From a virus: a stretch of 27,728 bases of DNA. The first letter of the stretch is position 1; each line of letters opens with the position of its first letter. A program made the translations under genes and the position numbers. Positions 12,570 through 20,792 of the stretch are shown piece after piece. The DNA is taken from positions 1-27,728 of IMG/VR virus record IMGVR_UViG_3300047300_000425; one strand, given 5' to 3'. Below the pieces are notes generated by a model. It saw only the letters and a program-made list of their open reading frames with translations. It did no database searches and was not told where the DNA came from.

Positions 12570-13099
12570 CAGTCTTTCCCATTCAGCGGGTTGTCGAGGA
12601 CGCGCTTGATCTTGTCGTCCATCTGGGTTTCCAAGTCCTTGATCCGGCGTTGCTGGTCTACGTCCTGCTGCCTTAGCTGGTCAAGCATAGCACGTTGGGC
12701 CTGCATAGTCATAGCGTCGCTTGCGCGCACGCTGCCCGACACTGCGTCAACCGTCTGCCGCGTGCTGGTCACGCTGCTGCTGATCGAACCAGTGAGGTAG
12801 TTCAGCGCCTCGCTGTTGCCCTTGGTGAGCCGCTCTACGCTGGTGACGCGCTCGTCCAGCACGCTGATGCGCTCGTTGATGCCCGACAGGTCTGGCGGCA
12901 CGTAGGCAGCCGTCACCTCCTGCATGGTCAGGAACTGCTGGTAGACCTGAAAGCCAGCCCAGAGCGCGCCGACGACCGTCGAGACAGCAGCGAAAACAAT
13001 CGCGATCTTGCCGCTCGACAGGTTGCCGATCTTGAAGCTGAAGCCGCTCTCGTCAAAGGCGACCTGCGGGTCTTCCTTCTCACTGTCGGTATTGGGCAT
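12569..13099 (-). CDS. single-membrane-segment coiled-coil protein, possible spanin or lysis accessory
   Basis: The 176-aa product has a polar N-terminus (1-30), one membrane segment (about 31-53, IAIVFAAVSTVVGALWAGF) and a long helical, heptad-rich remainder with many Gln, Asp and Arg (about 75-170). This is the shape of an inner-membrane spanin or of a virion-associated membrane protein. No separate outer-membrane lipoprotein partner with a lipobox was found. AGGAG lies 7-8 nt before the ATG at 13099; a TTG three bases upstream is less likely. It lies between the exported proteins and the holin candidate. Confidence 0.6.
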   Translation of the reverse strand: MPNTDSEKEDPQVAFDESGFSFKIGNLSSGKIAIVFAAVSTVVGALWAGFQVYQQFLTMQEVTAAYVPPDLSGINERISVLDERVTSVERLTKGNSEALNYLTGSISSSVTSTRQTVDAVSGSVRASDAMTMQAQRAMLDQLRQQDVDQQRRIKDLETQMDDKIKRVLDNPLNGKD

Positions 13100-14435
13100 C
13101 AATCATCTCCTGCAACTTGTCGCTGTTGGACCGCGTCAGCCGGTACATCTCGAAGTTAGCGTCGCGTATCCGGCGGTTGCGGTATATATCACGTGGGGCG
13201 TAAAAGTCAGGTCGGTCTTGAAGGCCCACCTGTGTGTAGGCGGCGAACCCCGGAACGGCGGCGATAGCGGCCATAGTCTCCGCCTGCCCTTCGGCCATCG
13301 TGTTGCCGGTCTGCGTCTGCTCAGTCTGCATCGCCATCTGCGGGGCGGGTGAAGAGAGCGTGTTCAGCACTTCCAGCGTGTTCGCGGCAGAGGATGCGCT
13401 GCTCGACGGCGAGGGCGCAGTCTCAAACGCGCCGATGAACGCGACCGACGTGCTGCTGTTGGTCTGGACGGAACCGAACTGCACCGCGCTTGCCGGATTG
13501 ATGCCGGGCAATTCGTTGGTCGGCATAGGGGCAGATGCAGCCAGCGCGGCTACCTGATCGGGGCTGAGCCGCTCGGCGGCGACTGCTTCTGCCACTTGCT
13601 CAGTAATGCTGACCGTCTCGGTTTGCGTTTCAGCCTGCGGCTCCGCGACAGTGATCTCTTGCTCTGGCTCCGGCATACTGGCGACAATCGCTTCGGCTGT
13701 GTCAGCAGCGGCGTCAGCAGCGGCGGCGTCGATGACCGTGTTGATCGGCGTGGACGAAACGAAGTCAATCGGCGCGACTGCTTCGGGTGGGCAGCTTGGG
13801 TCCATCGGCGTCACGTTGCAGTCAACGACCACAGGCTCAGGCCACTTCAGAATGCCCGACTGATTTTGCATGGGCGACGGATCGCGGCCGTAGAACAGAA
13901 GGATGTTGTCGCTGGCGTTGGGTCCAGTGACCCCGGCAGTCGCCAAGTGATATGTGAACGGCGCGAGGTTGGCATAGTTGAACTGGATTTTGCCGTCGTC
14001 GAACAGGCCGATCTCAAAAGTGTACTGGTTGTTCGTGCCGTACTCGTTGGTGTTGTACCAGCCAAAGAGGATCGAACCTTGGCTGCGCCGGTAGTAGGGG
14101 TTGCTTCCGCTAATGAGATCGGTCCACATCCCGTAGATCGTGTTGCGCGGGGCCTGCTCTAGCGACTGACCATTGCAGCAGAGGTTGGCTGACGTACCGA
14201 AAGACACAAAGCCGTTGGACGACACCCACGCGCTGGTGAAGACCTGCCCCCAGTAGGTAAACTCAAAGCCAAGATCGACACGCGCTGTGTTGTCGTCACC
14301 GAGGTACAGCGGCGTGGCTGTGGCGGGGCTTGCCACGATCTGCGGCGGAATGACGCCCGGCTCGTAGGTCTGCGCGGCTGCCGACGCCGCCAGCAGACTA
14401 GCGGCGACGCTTAGCGTCAGGCCGCGCATCAGCAT
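13080..14435 (-). CDS. exported nidogen-like (NIDO) domain protein
   Basis: The 451-aa protein has a signal peptide (MLMRGLTLSVAASLL, cut near ASAAAQ, residues 18-22). Residues about 40-185 look like a NIDO domain: FEFTYWGQVFTSAWVSSNGFVSFG, a CC pair (86-87), NTIYGMWTDL and IQFNYANLAPF. A long Ala/Glu/Gln/Ser/Thr-rich middle follows, then a short C-terminal module (GFAAYTQVGL, FYAPRDIY, EMIDAQY). Similar nidogen-like proteins occur in other phages, function unknown. Export suggests action on the cell surface or outside. The start at 14435 (or 14429) gives the signal peptide directly; an upstream in-frame Met adds a basic stretch and is less likely. It overlaps both neighbours. Confidence 0.7.
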   Translation of the reverse strand: MLMRGLTLSVAASLLAASAAAQTYEPGVIPPQIVASPATATPLYLGDDNTARVDLGFEFTYWGQVFTSAWVSSNGFVSFGTSANLCCNGQSLEQAPRNTIYGMWTDLISGSNPYYRRSQGSILFGWYNTNEYGTNNQYTFEIGLFDDGKIQFNYANLAPFTYHLATAGVTGPNASDNILLFYGRDPSPMQNQSGILKWPEPVVVDCNVTPMDPSCPPEAVAPIDFVSSTPINTVIDAAAADAAADTAEAIVASMPEPEQEITVAEPQAETQTETVSITEQVAEAVAAERLSPDQVAALAASAPMPTNELPGINPASAVQFGSVQTNSSTSVAFIGAFETAPSPSSSASSAANTLEVLNTLSSPAPQMAMQTEQTQTGNTMAEGQAETMAAIAAVPGFAAYTQVGLQDRPDFYAPRDIYRNRRIRDANFEMYRLTRSNSDKLQEMIDAQYRQ

Positions 14436-15150
14436 TTTCTTCCCACGCGGCGGTGGCCTGCGCACCGATCAGGCCCATGTAGGGGCAGGGCGTACCGGCC
14501 ATCTCCATAGAGCGGAAGACGCGGTCATCCTGACAGAGCAGGCTCACAGCGGCCACACGCATCCCCATGTCGTAGAGGGTCTTGGACAGCTTGATGCGTT
14601 CGCAGTTGGTGTCGCGCACCGCCTTGCCGCCAGAGATGCCGACGATCTGGGTCTGCACCGCCCCAGACACGCCCGTCGTGCAAAGGTCTTGGCTGTAACT
14701 CATGATCGTCGGCGCGATGGCCGAGGGCGGCGGCGACTTCAGGTTCTGGTCAATCACCTGCCGAGAGACGTTCTCGCTGTAGCTGGTGGACTTGCTGTCG
14801 CTCAGGTTGACGTTGTTGTTCTGGTTGACGTTGTTGGTCGTCGCCACAGAGGTCGAGGTCGAGGTGCTGTTTACCGTCGAAGTGGACACGTCGGTGTTGA
14901 AGTTCCGGTTCGTGTTGTCCGAGGTGCTGGCGCTGGTACTCGTCGAGGTATTCTGATTGACGTTGGTCATCGTGCCAGAATTGATGTTCTGGTTGACGTT
15001 GGTGTTCGTCGAGGTGCTGGTCGAAGTGTTATTATTGTTGTTGGTCGCCGTGGCAGTGCTGCTCGTGACCGTGTTGTAGTTGTAGTTCGTCGCCTGCGCC
15101 AACGCCAGCGACGGAACCAACAGCAACGATAGCGCGACCCGACGAAGCAT
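14398..15150 (-). CDS. exported Asn/Thr/Ser-rich protein with four-Cys C-terminal domain
   Basis: The 250-aa protein has a clear signal peptide (MLRRVALSLLLVPSLALA, cut before Q19). Residues 20-125 are almost only Asn, Thr, Ser, Val and Gln in alternating patterns (TSTSTSTN, NVNQNINS), as in beta-solenoid or amyloid-like surface proteins. The C-terminal half is ordinary in composition, with Cys at 157, 183, 206 and 222 and the stretches NCERIKLSKTLYDMGMRVAAV and TPCPYMG. Four cysteines fit disulphides formed after export. I recall a similar C-terminal block in other phage proteins of unknown function; this is unverified. It is cotranscribed with the nidogen-like gene, which overlaps it by 38 bp. 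Confidence 0.65.
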   Translation of the reverse strand: MLRRVALSLLLVPSLALAQATNYNYNTVTSSTATATNNNNNTSTSTSTNTNVNQNINSGTMTNVNQNTSTSTSASTSDNTNRNFNTDVSTSTVNSTSTSTSVATTNNVNQNNNVNLSDSKSTSYSENVSRQVIDQNLKSPPPSAIAPTIMSYSQDLCTTGVSGAVQTQIVGISGGKAVRDTNCERIKLSKTLYDMGMRVAAVSLLCQDDRVFRSMEMAGTPCPYMGLIGAQATAAWEENADARPDAKRRR

Positions 15151-15151
15151 C

Positions 15152-15328
15152 TTACTTCAACCCCAGCAAAGCCAACAGAATGCCGATCAGAAGCATGATG
15201 ATTGTGCCGGCCACAGTCATACCCATGCTTTCCAGCCGCTTCAGCCGGGCGCAAATGCTTTCATACCGCAGAATGCAGACCTCTTCATGCGTGTTAAGCC
15301 GCGCTTCGGTCTGGTCGATAGTAGTCAT
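15152..15328 (-). CDS. 58-aa membrane-anchored helical protein (XhlA-like layout)
   Basis: The N-terminal helix MTTIDQTEARLNTHEEVC is charged, and a C-terminal membrane segment (about 37-57, MTVAGTIIMLLIGILLALLGL) closes the protein. This cytosolic helix plus tail anchor is the layout of phage XhlA-type hemolysin/holin helper proteins, although the sequence match is only general. A longer in-frame opening upstream overlaps the ejection gene and is not used. No good ribosome-binding site is visible. Confidence 0.55.
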   Translation of the reverse strand: MTTIDQTEARLNTHEEVCILRYESICARLKRLESMGMTVAGTIIMLLIGILLALLGLK

Positions 15329-15350
15329 GGGCCGGAGTACTCTTGACGGA

Positions 15351-16973
15351 TTACTGAGGTGGTACAGCCCACGCCGGCAGCGCGTATTGCTGGCGCAGCT
15401 TGTTTGCCTCTTCGCCGCGCGAAGGCGCGCGGGCGGCAGCGTTGGTCGAGGGGAGCATGACGTAGTTGCGTCGCGGCGGCGGCGCCTTCCCTGTGGCAAA
15501 CGCATTCCGGGCTGCCTGCGCATTGCGCACCGTCATGGCGTTAGCCCGGCCTTTAGCGGCAAGACCCATTAGCGAAGTACCAAGAGCAACGGCAGCCGCT
15601 TGAGGGCCAGCAAATGCCAACATAGATGAAGCGATCCCGGCTTCAGCCGCCAATCCGCGAAGAGAGTTTGGTGTCAGCCACGACGCGACAAAACGCAGCG
15701 CTTTATTTGACGGCTTGCCCCCAGCGATTTCGCGGATGTAGCCCTGCTCTTCGGCGCTGAACCCGCGCATACGCTTCGGATTGTTGACAATCTTTCCGAA
15801 TTCGTTGCGCAGCGCCTCACCCATAGTCGGCGGCTTTTCACCAGTCTGCGTGCGGTTAAACGCGGCTTGAACAGCGTCATCAAACGCTTCGGTGCGCGCT
15901 TTACGCGACCAAAGTTCGCGCGCGTTCTTCAATGCAAACGCACCTTCAGGTGCGTTCCCAGCCGACACGTTTTGCGGGTTCATTACAAAATCATCAATGC
16001 GTTCGATAATCCGTCGCGCCAAACGACGTTCGTCAGGGCTGCTGCTAGCAGCCGCGTTTTTCGCTACGCGTCGCAGCACATCTACTTCGTCAAGACCAAG
16101 GTCCGCACCTGCTTTTACAGACGCCGCAAAATCGCGCAGCGTTGCCGCGACTTTAGGGTGCATAGTGCGGTTAAAACCCTGACGCTTCAGGTCAGCAGTA
16201 ATATCATTGGTTAGCGTAGAGATGTTCTGGTTGGGGAACACCATTCCGGCTTCCCTAGCGCGCGTATAGGCGGCGTTAGCCTCGCTTGTCAGTTGTTCAA
16301 GCGTAGGGCCTTTGGGCGTCTTAACGCCCGACTTACCACCAAGAAAACCGCCTGCGAACCCAAGCGACGTAAGCGCAAGCGGGTCTTCAATGCCACCATA
16401 GTTCGCTGCGGCTGACGGCGCAGCAGCGCCGAACGCGCCGGCCATCGTTTGCGCTTTAGGCTGTTCAGCAAGAACATTAAACACGCGTTGTGTGGTGCCG
16501 CTAAACTTAGGGGCCAATGTTCCAAATGCGTTGGCGGGCGCAGCCGCGCCAGCAGAACCTTCGACAATGTCGCTGTACACTTGCTGGGCTTTGGTAGTCG
16601 GGCGTTGACCAATACCCGCCTTTTCATAGACGTTCTGGATAGTTTGCGACGGCAGCGGCACGCGGTCACCGCCGAACAAGCTTGCGGCAGCATTATAGCC
16701 GAGCGTGCCAAGATCGCTAAGGCCAAGCGCCAAAACGCCGCCGGCTGCGCCGGGGATAGCGCCTACACCAGCGGCCGGCGCACCGGCCAAAGCGCCGGCG
16801 CCAGCCGCTGTGGCATAGGGGGCCAGCGCGCGAGTGGTGACGCCAAGCCAGCGGCCTAGCGAACTGTCAGGTTCGGGCTGCTCCCATTCGATTTTATTTG
16901 GGTCAATCGACGGCGTTTTCGCAGGCGCGACCGGTTTGGCGTCCCACTTAACTTCGGCCGGATTAATCGGCAT
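15351..16973 (-). CDS. internal virion / DNA ejection protein (P22 gp16 position)
   Basis: The 540-aa protein is third of three large Ala-rich genes after the tail genes, the place of gene 16 in P22-type phages. Its N-terminus carries a repeated short motif (EVKWDAKP, KIEWEQPE). Residues about 45-100 are Gly/Ala-rich and hydrophobic, suited to membrane insertion during ejection, and another hydrophobic stretch lies near 440-475. Gene order and composition support the call; a direct sequence match to gp16 was not seen. It overlaps the preceding gene by 11 bp. By analogy it would leave the capsid with the DNA. Confidence 0.65.
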   Translation of the reverse strand: MPINPAEVKWDAKPVAPAKTPSIDPNKIEWEQPEPDSSLGRWLGVTTRALAPYATAAGAGALAGAPAAGVGAIPGAAGGVLALGLSDLGTLGYNAAASLFGGDRVPLPSQTIQNVYEKAGIGQRPTTKAQQVYSDIVEGSAGAAAPANAFGTLAPKFSGTTQRVFNVLAEQPKAQTMAGAFGAAAPSAAANYGGIEDPLALTSLGFAGGFLGGKSGVKTPKGPTLEQLTSEANAAYTRAREAGMVFPNQNISTLTNDITADLKRQGFNRTMHPKVAATLRDFAASVKAGADLGLDEVDVLRRVAKNAAASSSPDERRLARRIIERIDDFVMNPQNVSAGNAPEGAFALKNARELWSRKARTEAFDDAVQAAFNRTQTGEKPPTMGEALRNEFGKIVNNPKRMRGFSAEEQGYIREIAGGKPSNKALRFVASWLTPNSLRGLAAEAGIASSMLAFAGPQAAAVALGTSLMGLAAKGRANAMTVRNAQAARNAFATGKAPPPRRNYVMLPSTNAAARAPSRGEEANKLRQQYALPAWAVPPQ

Positions 16974-18699
16974 AGTCTACGCTCCCGTCCGCGTACTGAA
17001 CCACACGGCGTCCGTTGTGAGTGCCGGTGCGAACAATTCGTTTTTGGACCGGCGTAGACGGCGCGCCAAGATAAGACGCCTGAATTTGCTTAACGCGACG
17101 CCACGCAGCTAGCCGCTTATCAGCAGCAATGTACGGGTTAGCAATATCACCGACAAGACGCTCAATCATTTTGCGGTCTTCGTTCGAGATGCCGGTGCCC
17201 AGTTTGCCGCCCAACAAGTCGTTAGTCAGTTTTGCCGCAATGGTCTGAAGTTCACCAATGGCTTGCGCGCCTTCGGTCGCGCCGCCGCCAATGCTTTCAG
17301 GAATAGCGCCCACTAGTTCCGCGCCAACGGCTTCTATAGCGCCGCTGGTAGAGCGTTTAATGAGGTTTGCTACCGGATCGTTTTTATCGCCCGGCTTCAT
17401 CCCGACAACGCGGAAGAAGTTTTCAGCCGCGCGCTTTTGTTCTGCGCGCGACCTGACACGGTCAGCGGCAGTTTGTCCTGCTACCTTTCCTTCTTCGGAC
17501 GCCTGCGCTTCTTCGCGCACGCGCTTAAGCGGAACCTTTGCCGCCCCCGGAATAGATGCCTCCGGCGCCTGCATCGGCGACTTACCCTTGAACTGACGCC
17601 CGGTGTCTTCGTACTGCACCATGCCCTGCGTGCGCTGCAAGGTCGGCATACCCTCGTCAGGACGATAGACAGCGTCACGCATACCGCCGGCTTGCCCTTC
17701 GTCCGGCATGATCTTGATGTTGCTGCTGCGCAGAATTTGCGCAAGCTGCTGCTCCTTGTCGGGGCCAGCCGCCGCGCGCAGCGCCTGAAGGTTCGACTGC
17801 GACACAACGCCGGTCTGCATCATCTGCTGCACGATGCCGCCAAGGTCCGGCTGTGCCGCGCCGCCGTCAAACGACGCCGGCTTCATCGACGCGCCGCCGC
17901 CACGAATTTCATCGGCACGCGTCTGCATCTGGCGGAACTCGTCGTCGGTCAGCCCGTCAAAGATCGGGTCTGTAGCGCGCGCGCCGCGCGCCGCCGCGCG
18001 GGCAGCGGCTTCAAGCCGGTCCGGCGTGGCTGGCCCCGCAGGCGCCATCTGCGCACGAAGATCAGCCGGGGTAGTGTTGGCTCCACGGGTCGGCCGCAGC
18101 CCGCCAGCAGGAGCGCTTCCGCCGGCAGCCGGAGGCGGCGTGCCGGTCTTAGGCTGAAGCACGTTAAGCGGCACAACACCCTGCTGCCCGCGTTCGGCCG
18201 AAAAGCCGCCACTAGTGGCGACGCCGTAGTTGCCGTCAGCGTCTTGAATGACCTGCGTTTCCAGCGGGCCGTAGGTCGCTTTGAAGTTGTCGGCGATGCT
18301 GCCGACCATCTGGAGCAGCATGTTGCGGTCGAACTGTTCGGGCGGCAGATTGGCACGGAACGCTTTCGCGATGTCCGGTGCATCCTTGTCCAACCGCGTC
18401 AGCAGCATGTTGTAGCCGTTGGCATTCATGACCTGCCCGGCCAGCTTAGTGTAAAAGTCGATCTGCTTACCCGCCAACTCAATCTCAGCAGCGCTGGCGT
18501 CGCGTTTCGCTTTACTGGCAGCCCGCGCTTCTTCAGCGTCGGCGATCTGAGCATTCTTAGCCGCCGTCGCGGCCTGACGTTCAGCGACGTCTTGCTGACG
18601 CATCATGTTGATCATCTGCGCGTTCTTCTGAACGGCGTTCGACATAAAGTTCGTCTGCGGAGCGCGCGCCTGAAGGGCGATACTGTTGTTATTAGGCAT
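16963..18699 (-). CDS. internal virion / DNA ejection protein (P22 gp20 position)
   Basis: The 578-aa protein starts MPNNNSIALQARAPQTNFMS and has a long Ala/Lys/Glu helical segment (about 25-75), a Pro/Gly-rich low-complexity centre (about 170-270) and a more ordered C-terminal third (ENFFRVVGMKPGDK, LVGDIANPYIA, QIQASYLG). This layout and the place between the gp7-like and gp16-like genes indicate a gp20-type ejection protein. AAAGGGA lies about 9 nt before the ATG. The C-terminal domain (VPLKRVREE to VQKRIV) is also found in other podovirus internal proteins as far as I recall. Confidence 0.65.
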   Translation of the reverse strand: MPNNNSIALQARAPQTNFMSNAVQKNAQMINMMRQQDVAERQAATAAKNAQIADAEEARAASKAKRDASAAEIELAGKQIDFYTKLAGQVMNANGYNMLLTRLDKDAPDIAKAFRANLPPEQFDRNMLLQMVGSIADNFKATYGPLETQVIQDADGNYGVATSGGFSAERGQQGVVPLNVLQPKTGTPPPAAGGSAPAGGLRPTRGANTTPADLRAQMAPAGPATPDRLEAAARAAARGARATDPIFDGLTDDEFRQMQTRADEIRGGGASMKPASFDGGAAQPDLGGIVQQMMQTGVVSQSNLQALRAAAGPDKEQQLAQILRSSNIKIMPDEGQAGGMRDAVYRPDEGMPTLQRTQGMVQYEDTGRQFKGKSPMQAPEASIPGAAKVPLKRVREEAQASEEGKVAGQTAADRVRSRAEQKRAAENFFRVVGMKPGDKNDPVANLIKRSTSGAIEAVGAELVGAIPESIGGGATEGAQAIGELQTIAAKLTNDLLGGKLGTGISNEDRKMIERLVGDIANPYIAADKRLAAWRRVKQIQASYLGAPSTPVQKRIVRTGTHNGRRVVQYADGSVDYAD

Positions 18700-18712
18700 C
18701 TAGTTAGTCCCT

Positions 18713-20023
18713 TTAGCCGACCGCAGGCTTTCTGTTGAGATAGTTGATTTGCGCCTTGTACAGCGGGAAATCCATTATTGCGTTGCCAACACCGCTCAAA
18801 GCATTAGCCATCGCGTTAGCTGAACCGACGTAACCCGATGCGCGCGCCTGCGCGGCGTTGGTCAGCCCACCGGCCTGCGCGTTGCCGATGTTGTACGCAG
18901 CGTTAGACGTGGCGTTTGCCAAATTCGCTGCTGCCTGCTGACGAGCCTGCGCGATGTTGTATTGGTTTTGCGCAGTGTTCGCACCCTGCTGAAGCGCAAG
19001 ATTAGACTGCGTCCCGTAGTAGTTCTGAAGATTGCCGACGTTGGCCTGACCTTGCGCGTATTGGTTCTGAGCGGTAGCCTGACCAAGCCCCAGCGCGTTC
19101 TGCGCTTGGGTCTGGCTCAGGCCCAGCGCGTTCTGCGCCTGTGCGGAACCAAGACCCAGCGCGTTCTGCGCGAGGTTCTGGCCGTACTGGCTGGCTGCCC
19201 CCGTCATCACGTTAGCGGCCGACTGACCGGCGCCCATCAGCGGCTGAAGCTGGCCCAACTGCGCGGCGCGTTCGGTCTGATAGCGATTAAACGCGTTCTG
19301 ATATTCTTGGCTGGCGAGGCCCTGACTGAAGCGCTGCACGCCCTTCAGCATGTTGCCTGACAACAGACCGCCGCGCGCAGCCGCGCTGCGTTCGAGCGCC
19401 CGCTGGCCTTCTTCCTGCCGGAAGGCGTAGCCGGGGTCTTGCTCGAAGTTAGCCATGTTAAAGTTGCCGCCGAAGCGGCCGTAATTGGCAGCGGTCGTGT
19501 CGCCGCCAAGTCCGAGAAGCTGCATCATCTGCTGCTGAGCAGTCAGGCCCGCTTCACGATAGGGGTTCTGAAGGCCAAGCTGCTGAAGATAAGCTTCGGT
19601 CTGCGCCTGATTGGCACCGCCAAAACCCTGCTCCAAAGCGCGATTAGCCTCGCCGTAGCCTTGCGCCGCCGCCCGGTTAGCTTGATCGAATGCAGTCTGG
19701 TACGCACTTTGCGCGCCGGTAAATGTCTGGTCGAGCGCGCCGCGCTGCTCTTCGAACGACGCCCGCGCAAAGTCCTGCGCCGCCTGATTGGCTTTGTCCT
19801 GCGCCGCCTGCGCTGCAGCCGCCGCTTCGCGTGCTGCTGCTACGGCTTCTTCCGTTCCGGTTTTCTGCGCGTCAATAGCTAGCTTAGCTGCGCGCTCCTG
19901 CGCGGCGGCGGCTTCCTGAGCAGCCTGCGCTTGTGTGTTAGCAGCTTTCTTTGCTGCGCTGGACGCGATAAGTCCGCCGCCGACCGAGGCGATGCCGCCG
20001 ATAATTGCGCCTGCAAGTGGCAT
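18713..20023 (-). CDS. internal virion / DNA transfer protein (P22 gp7-like)
   Basis: The 436-aa protein begins with a Gly/Ala-rich hydrophobic stretch (GAIIGGIASVGGGLIA, 5-20), then a long Ala/Gln helix. A motif common in podovirus ejection proteins follows: DPGYAFRQEEGQRAL then ERSAAARGGLLSG (196-223), and GLASQEYQNAFNRY (235-248). Residues 284-327 are four 11-residue repeats. It is first of the three ejection genes, as gene 7 is in P22. The start shares its A with the upstream stop (TGATG). By analogy it would help form the conduit through the envelope. Confidence 0.8.
   Translation of the reverse strand: MPLAGAIIGGIASVGGGLIASSAAKKAANTQAQAAQEAAAAQERAAKLAIDAQKTGTEEAVAAAREAAAAAQAAQDKANQAAQDFARASFEEQRGALDQTFTGAQSAYQTAFDQANRAAAQGYGEANRALEQGFGGANQAQTEAYLQQLGLQNPYREAGLTAQQQMMQLLGLGGDTTAANYGRFGGNFNMANFEQDPGYAFRQEEGQRALERSAAARGGLLSGNMLKGVQRFSQGLASQEYQNAFNRYQTERAAQLGQLQPLMGAGQSAANVMTGAASQYGQNLAQNALGLGSAQAQNALGLSQTQAQNALGLGQATAQNQYAQGQANVGNLQNYYGTQSNLALQQGANTAQNQYNIAQARQQAAANLANATSNAAYNIGNAQAGGLTNAAQARASGYVGSANAMANALSGVGNAIMDFPLYKAQINYLNRKPAVG
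19043..19174 (-). repeat. 11-codon tandem repeat in the gp7-like gene
   Basis: Four 33-bp units encode LAQNALGLGSA, QAQNALGLSQT, QAQNALGLGQA and the degenerate TAQNQYAQGQA. On the plus strand CAGCGCGTTCTGCGC recurs at 19091, 19124 and 19157. An 11-residue period fits a hendecad coiled coil, and the DNA could expand or contract by slippage. Confidence 0.8.
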
Positions 20024-20445
20024 CAGTTCAACTCCATCATCATAACGCGGTGCGGAACACCGTAGGTTTCTATCACTTCGCCCGTGTGTTGCATACCCCC
20101 TTGTCTGGCAAAGCGTTCGACATGGGGCGTCTGCGGCGGTATCTTAGTCCAAAGCATTTTCGCGCCGTGTTTGCGGGCGTAATCTATCATTTCAGCGCGG
20201 GCGGCGTTGGCCCACGCCCCGCGCCCACTCTTCAATATAAACGTATGCACTTCATGCACTTTTGGGGCGGACCACATAAGTGCAAAACCGCCGTGTTCGC
20301 CGACAAGAAACCAATGTTCGCGCCGGTCAACAACGCCAGTTAAATCTAAATCGCCGGCGTCTGGGACGCCGATGTGGGGCCGCACTTCAGGATGGTTAAC
20401 TAGCGCGTTTACTAGTTGAATATCGTGAGTACGGCTAAGACGCAT
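20023..20445 (-). CDS. GNAT-like protein, P22 gene 14 position
   Basis: A 140-aa alpha/beta protein: RTHDIQLVNALVNHPEVRP, strands EHWFLVGEHGGFALMW and VHEVHTFIL, then GRGAWANAARAEMIDYARKHG (about 75-95), which has the shape of the GNAT acetyl-CoA loop and following helix, and a last strand block. It lies between the fibre genes and the ejection genes, where P22 has gene 14, a morphogenesis gene. Acetyl transfer is not proven; such phage proteins may be structural relics of the fold. One-base overlaps (TGATG) link it to both neighbours. Confidence 0.65.
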   Translation of the reverse strand: MRLSRTHDIQLVNALVNHPEVRPHIGVPDAGDLDLTGVVDRREHWFLVGEHGGFALMWSAPKVHEVHTFILKSGRGAWANAARAEMIDYARKHGAKMLWTKIPPQTPHVERFARQGGMQHTGEVIETYGVPHRVMMMELN

Positions 20446-20780
20446 CAGCTAATCTCGCGCCCAGACGCGCGCAGATTGACGGCGGCGGCGGCTGAAGCCA
20501 GCGTCGAGATGAACCCGCCAGAGTTGAGGATATGCCCAACGATCTCCGGAAAGGTGTACGTCTCGCCCGGCTGAAGCGTGCGCGTCTTGACGATCAGGTT
20601 GCTGTTGCCTGTGCTTTCGCCAGCAACAGCCAGATTGACGCTGACGTTGACCATACCGCTGCTGAAGTTTGTTGCGGTGAACTTGTCGATGATCGTCGTG
20701 ACGTTCGTCGCCACGTATTGCGTGGTCTGAGCGTTCTCTAGGTTCTTAGCCGGGATGATGTTTTTGGCGATAATAGGCAT
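20445..20780 (-). CDS. small beta-rich structural protein, 111 aa
   Basis: The product (MPIIAKNIIPAKNLENAQTT, then KFTATNFSSGMVNVSVNLAV and KTRTLQPGETYTFPEIVGH) reads as a small beta sandwich with Thr/Asn/Val-rich strands and no charged core. Proteins of this kind occur among tail and capsid accessory genes of other phages. AGGAA lies about 7 nt before the ATG. Its place between the fibre and GNAT-like genes supports a virion role; the exact role is unknown. Confidence 0.55.
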   Translation of the reverse strand: MPIIAKNIIPAKNLENAQTTQYVATNVTTIIDKFTATNFSSGMVNVSVNLAVAGESTGNSNLIVKTRTLQPGETYTFPEIVGHILNSGGFISTLASAAAAVNLRASGREIS

Positions 20781-20792
20781 GGGCCGTTCCTA

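Noticed and set aside
17437-18738. 433-codon plus-strand frame opposite the gp20-position gene
   Set aside because: Same antisense shadow effect; the Arg/His/Leu-rich translation has no domain, and the minus-strand gene fits the operon with a good start site.
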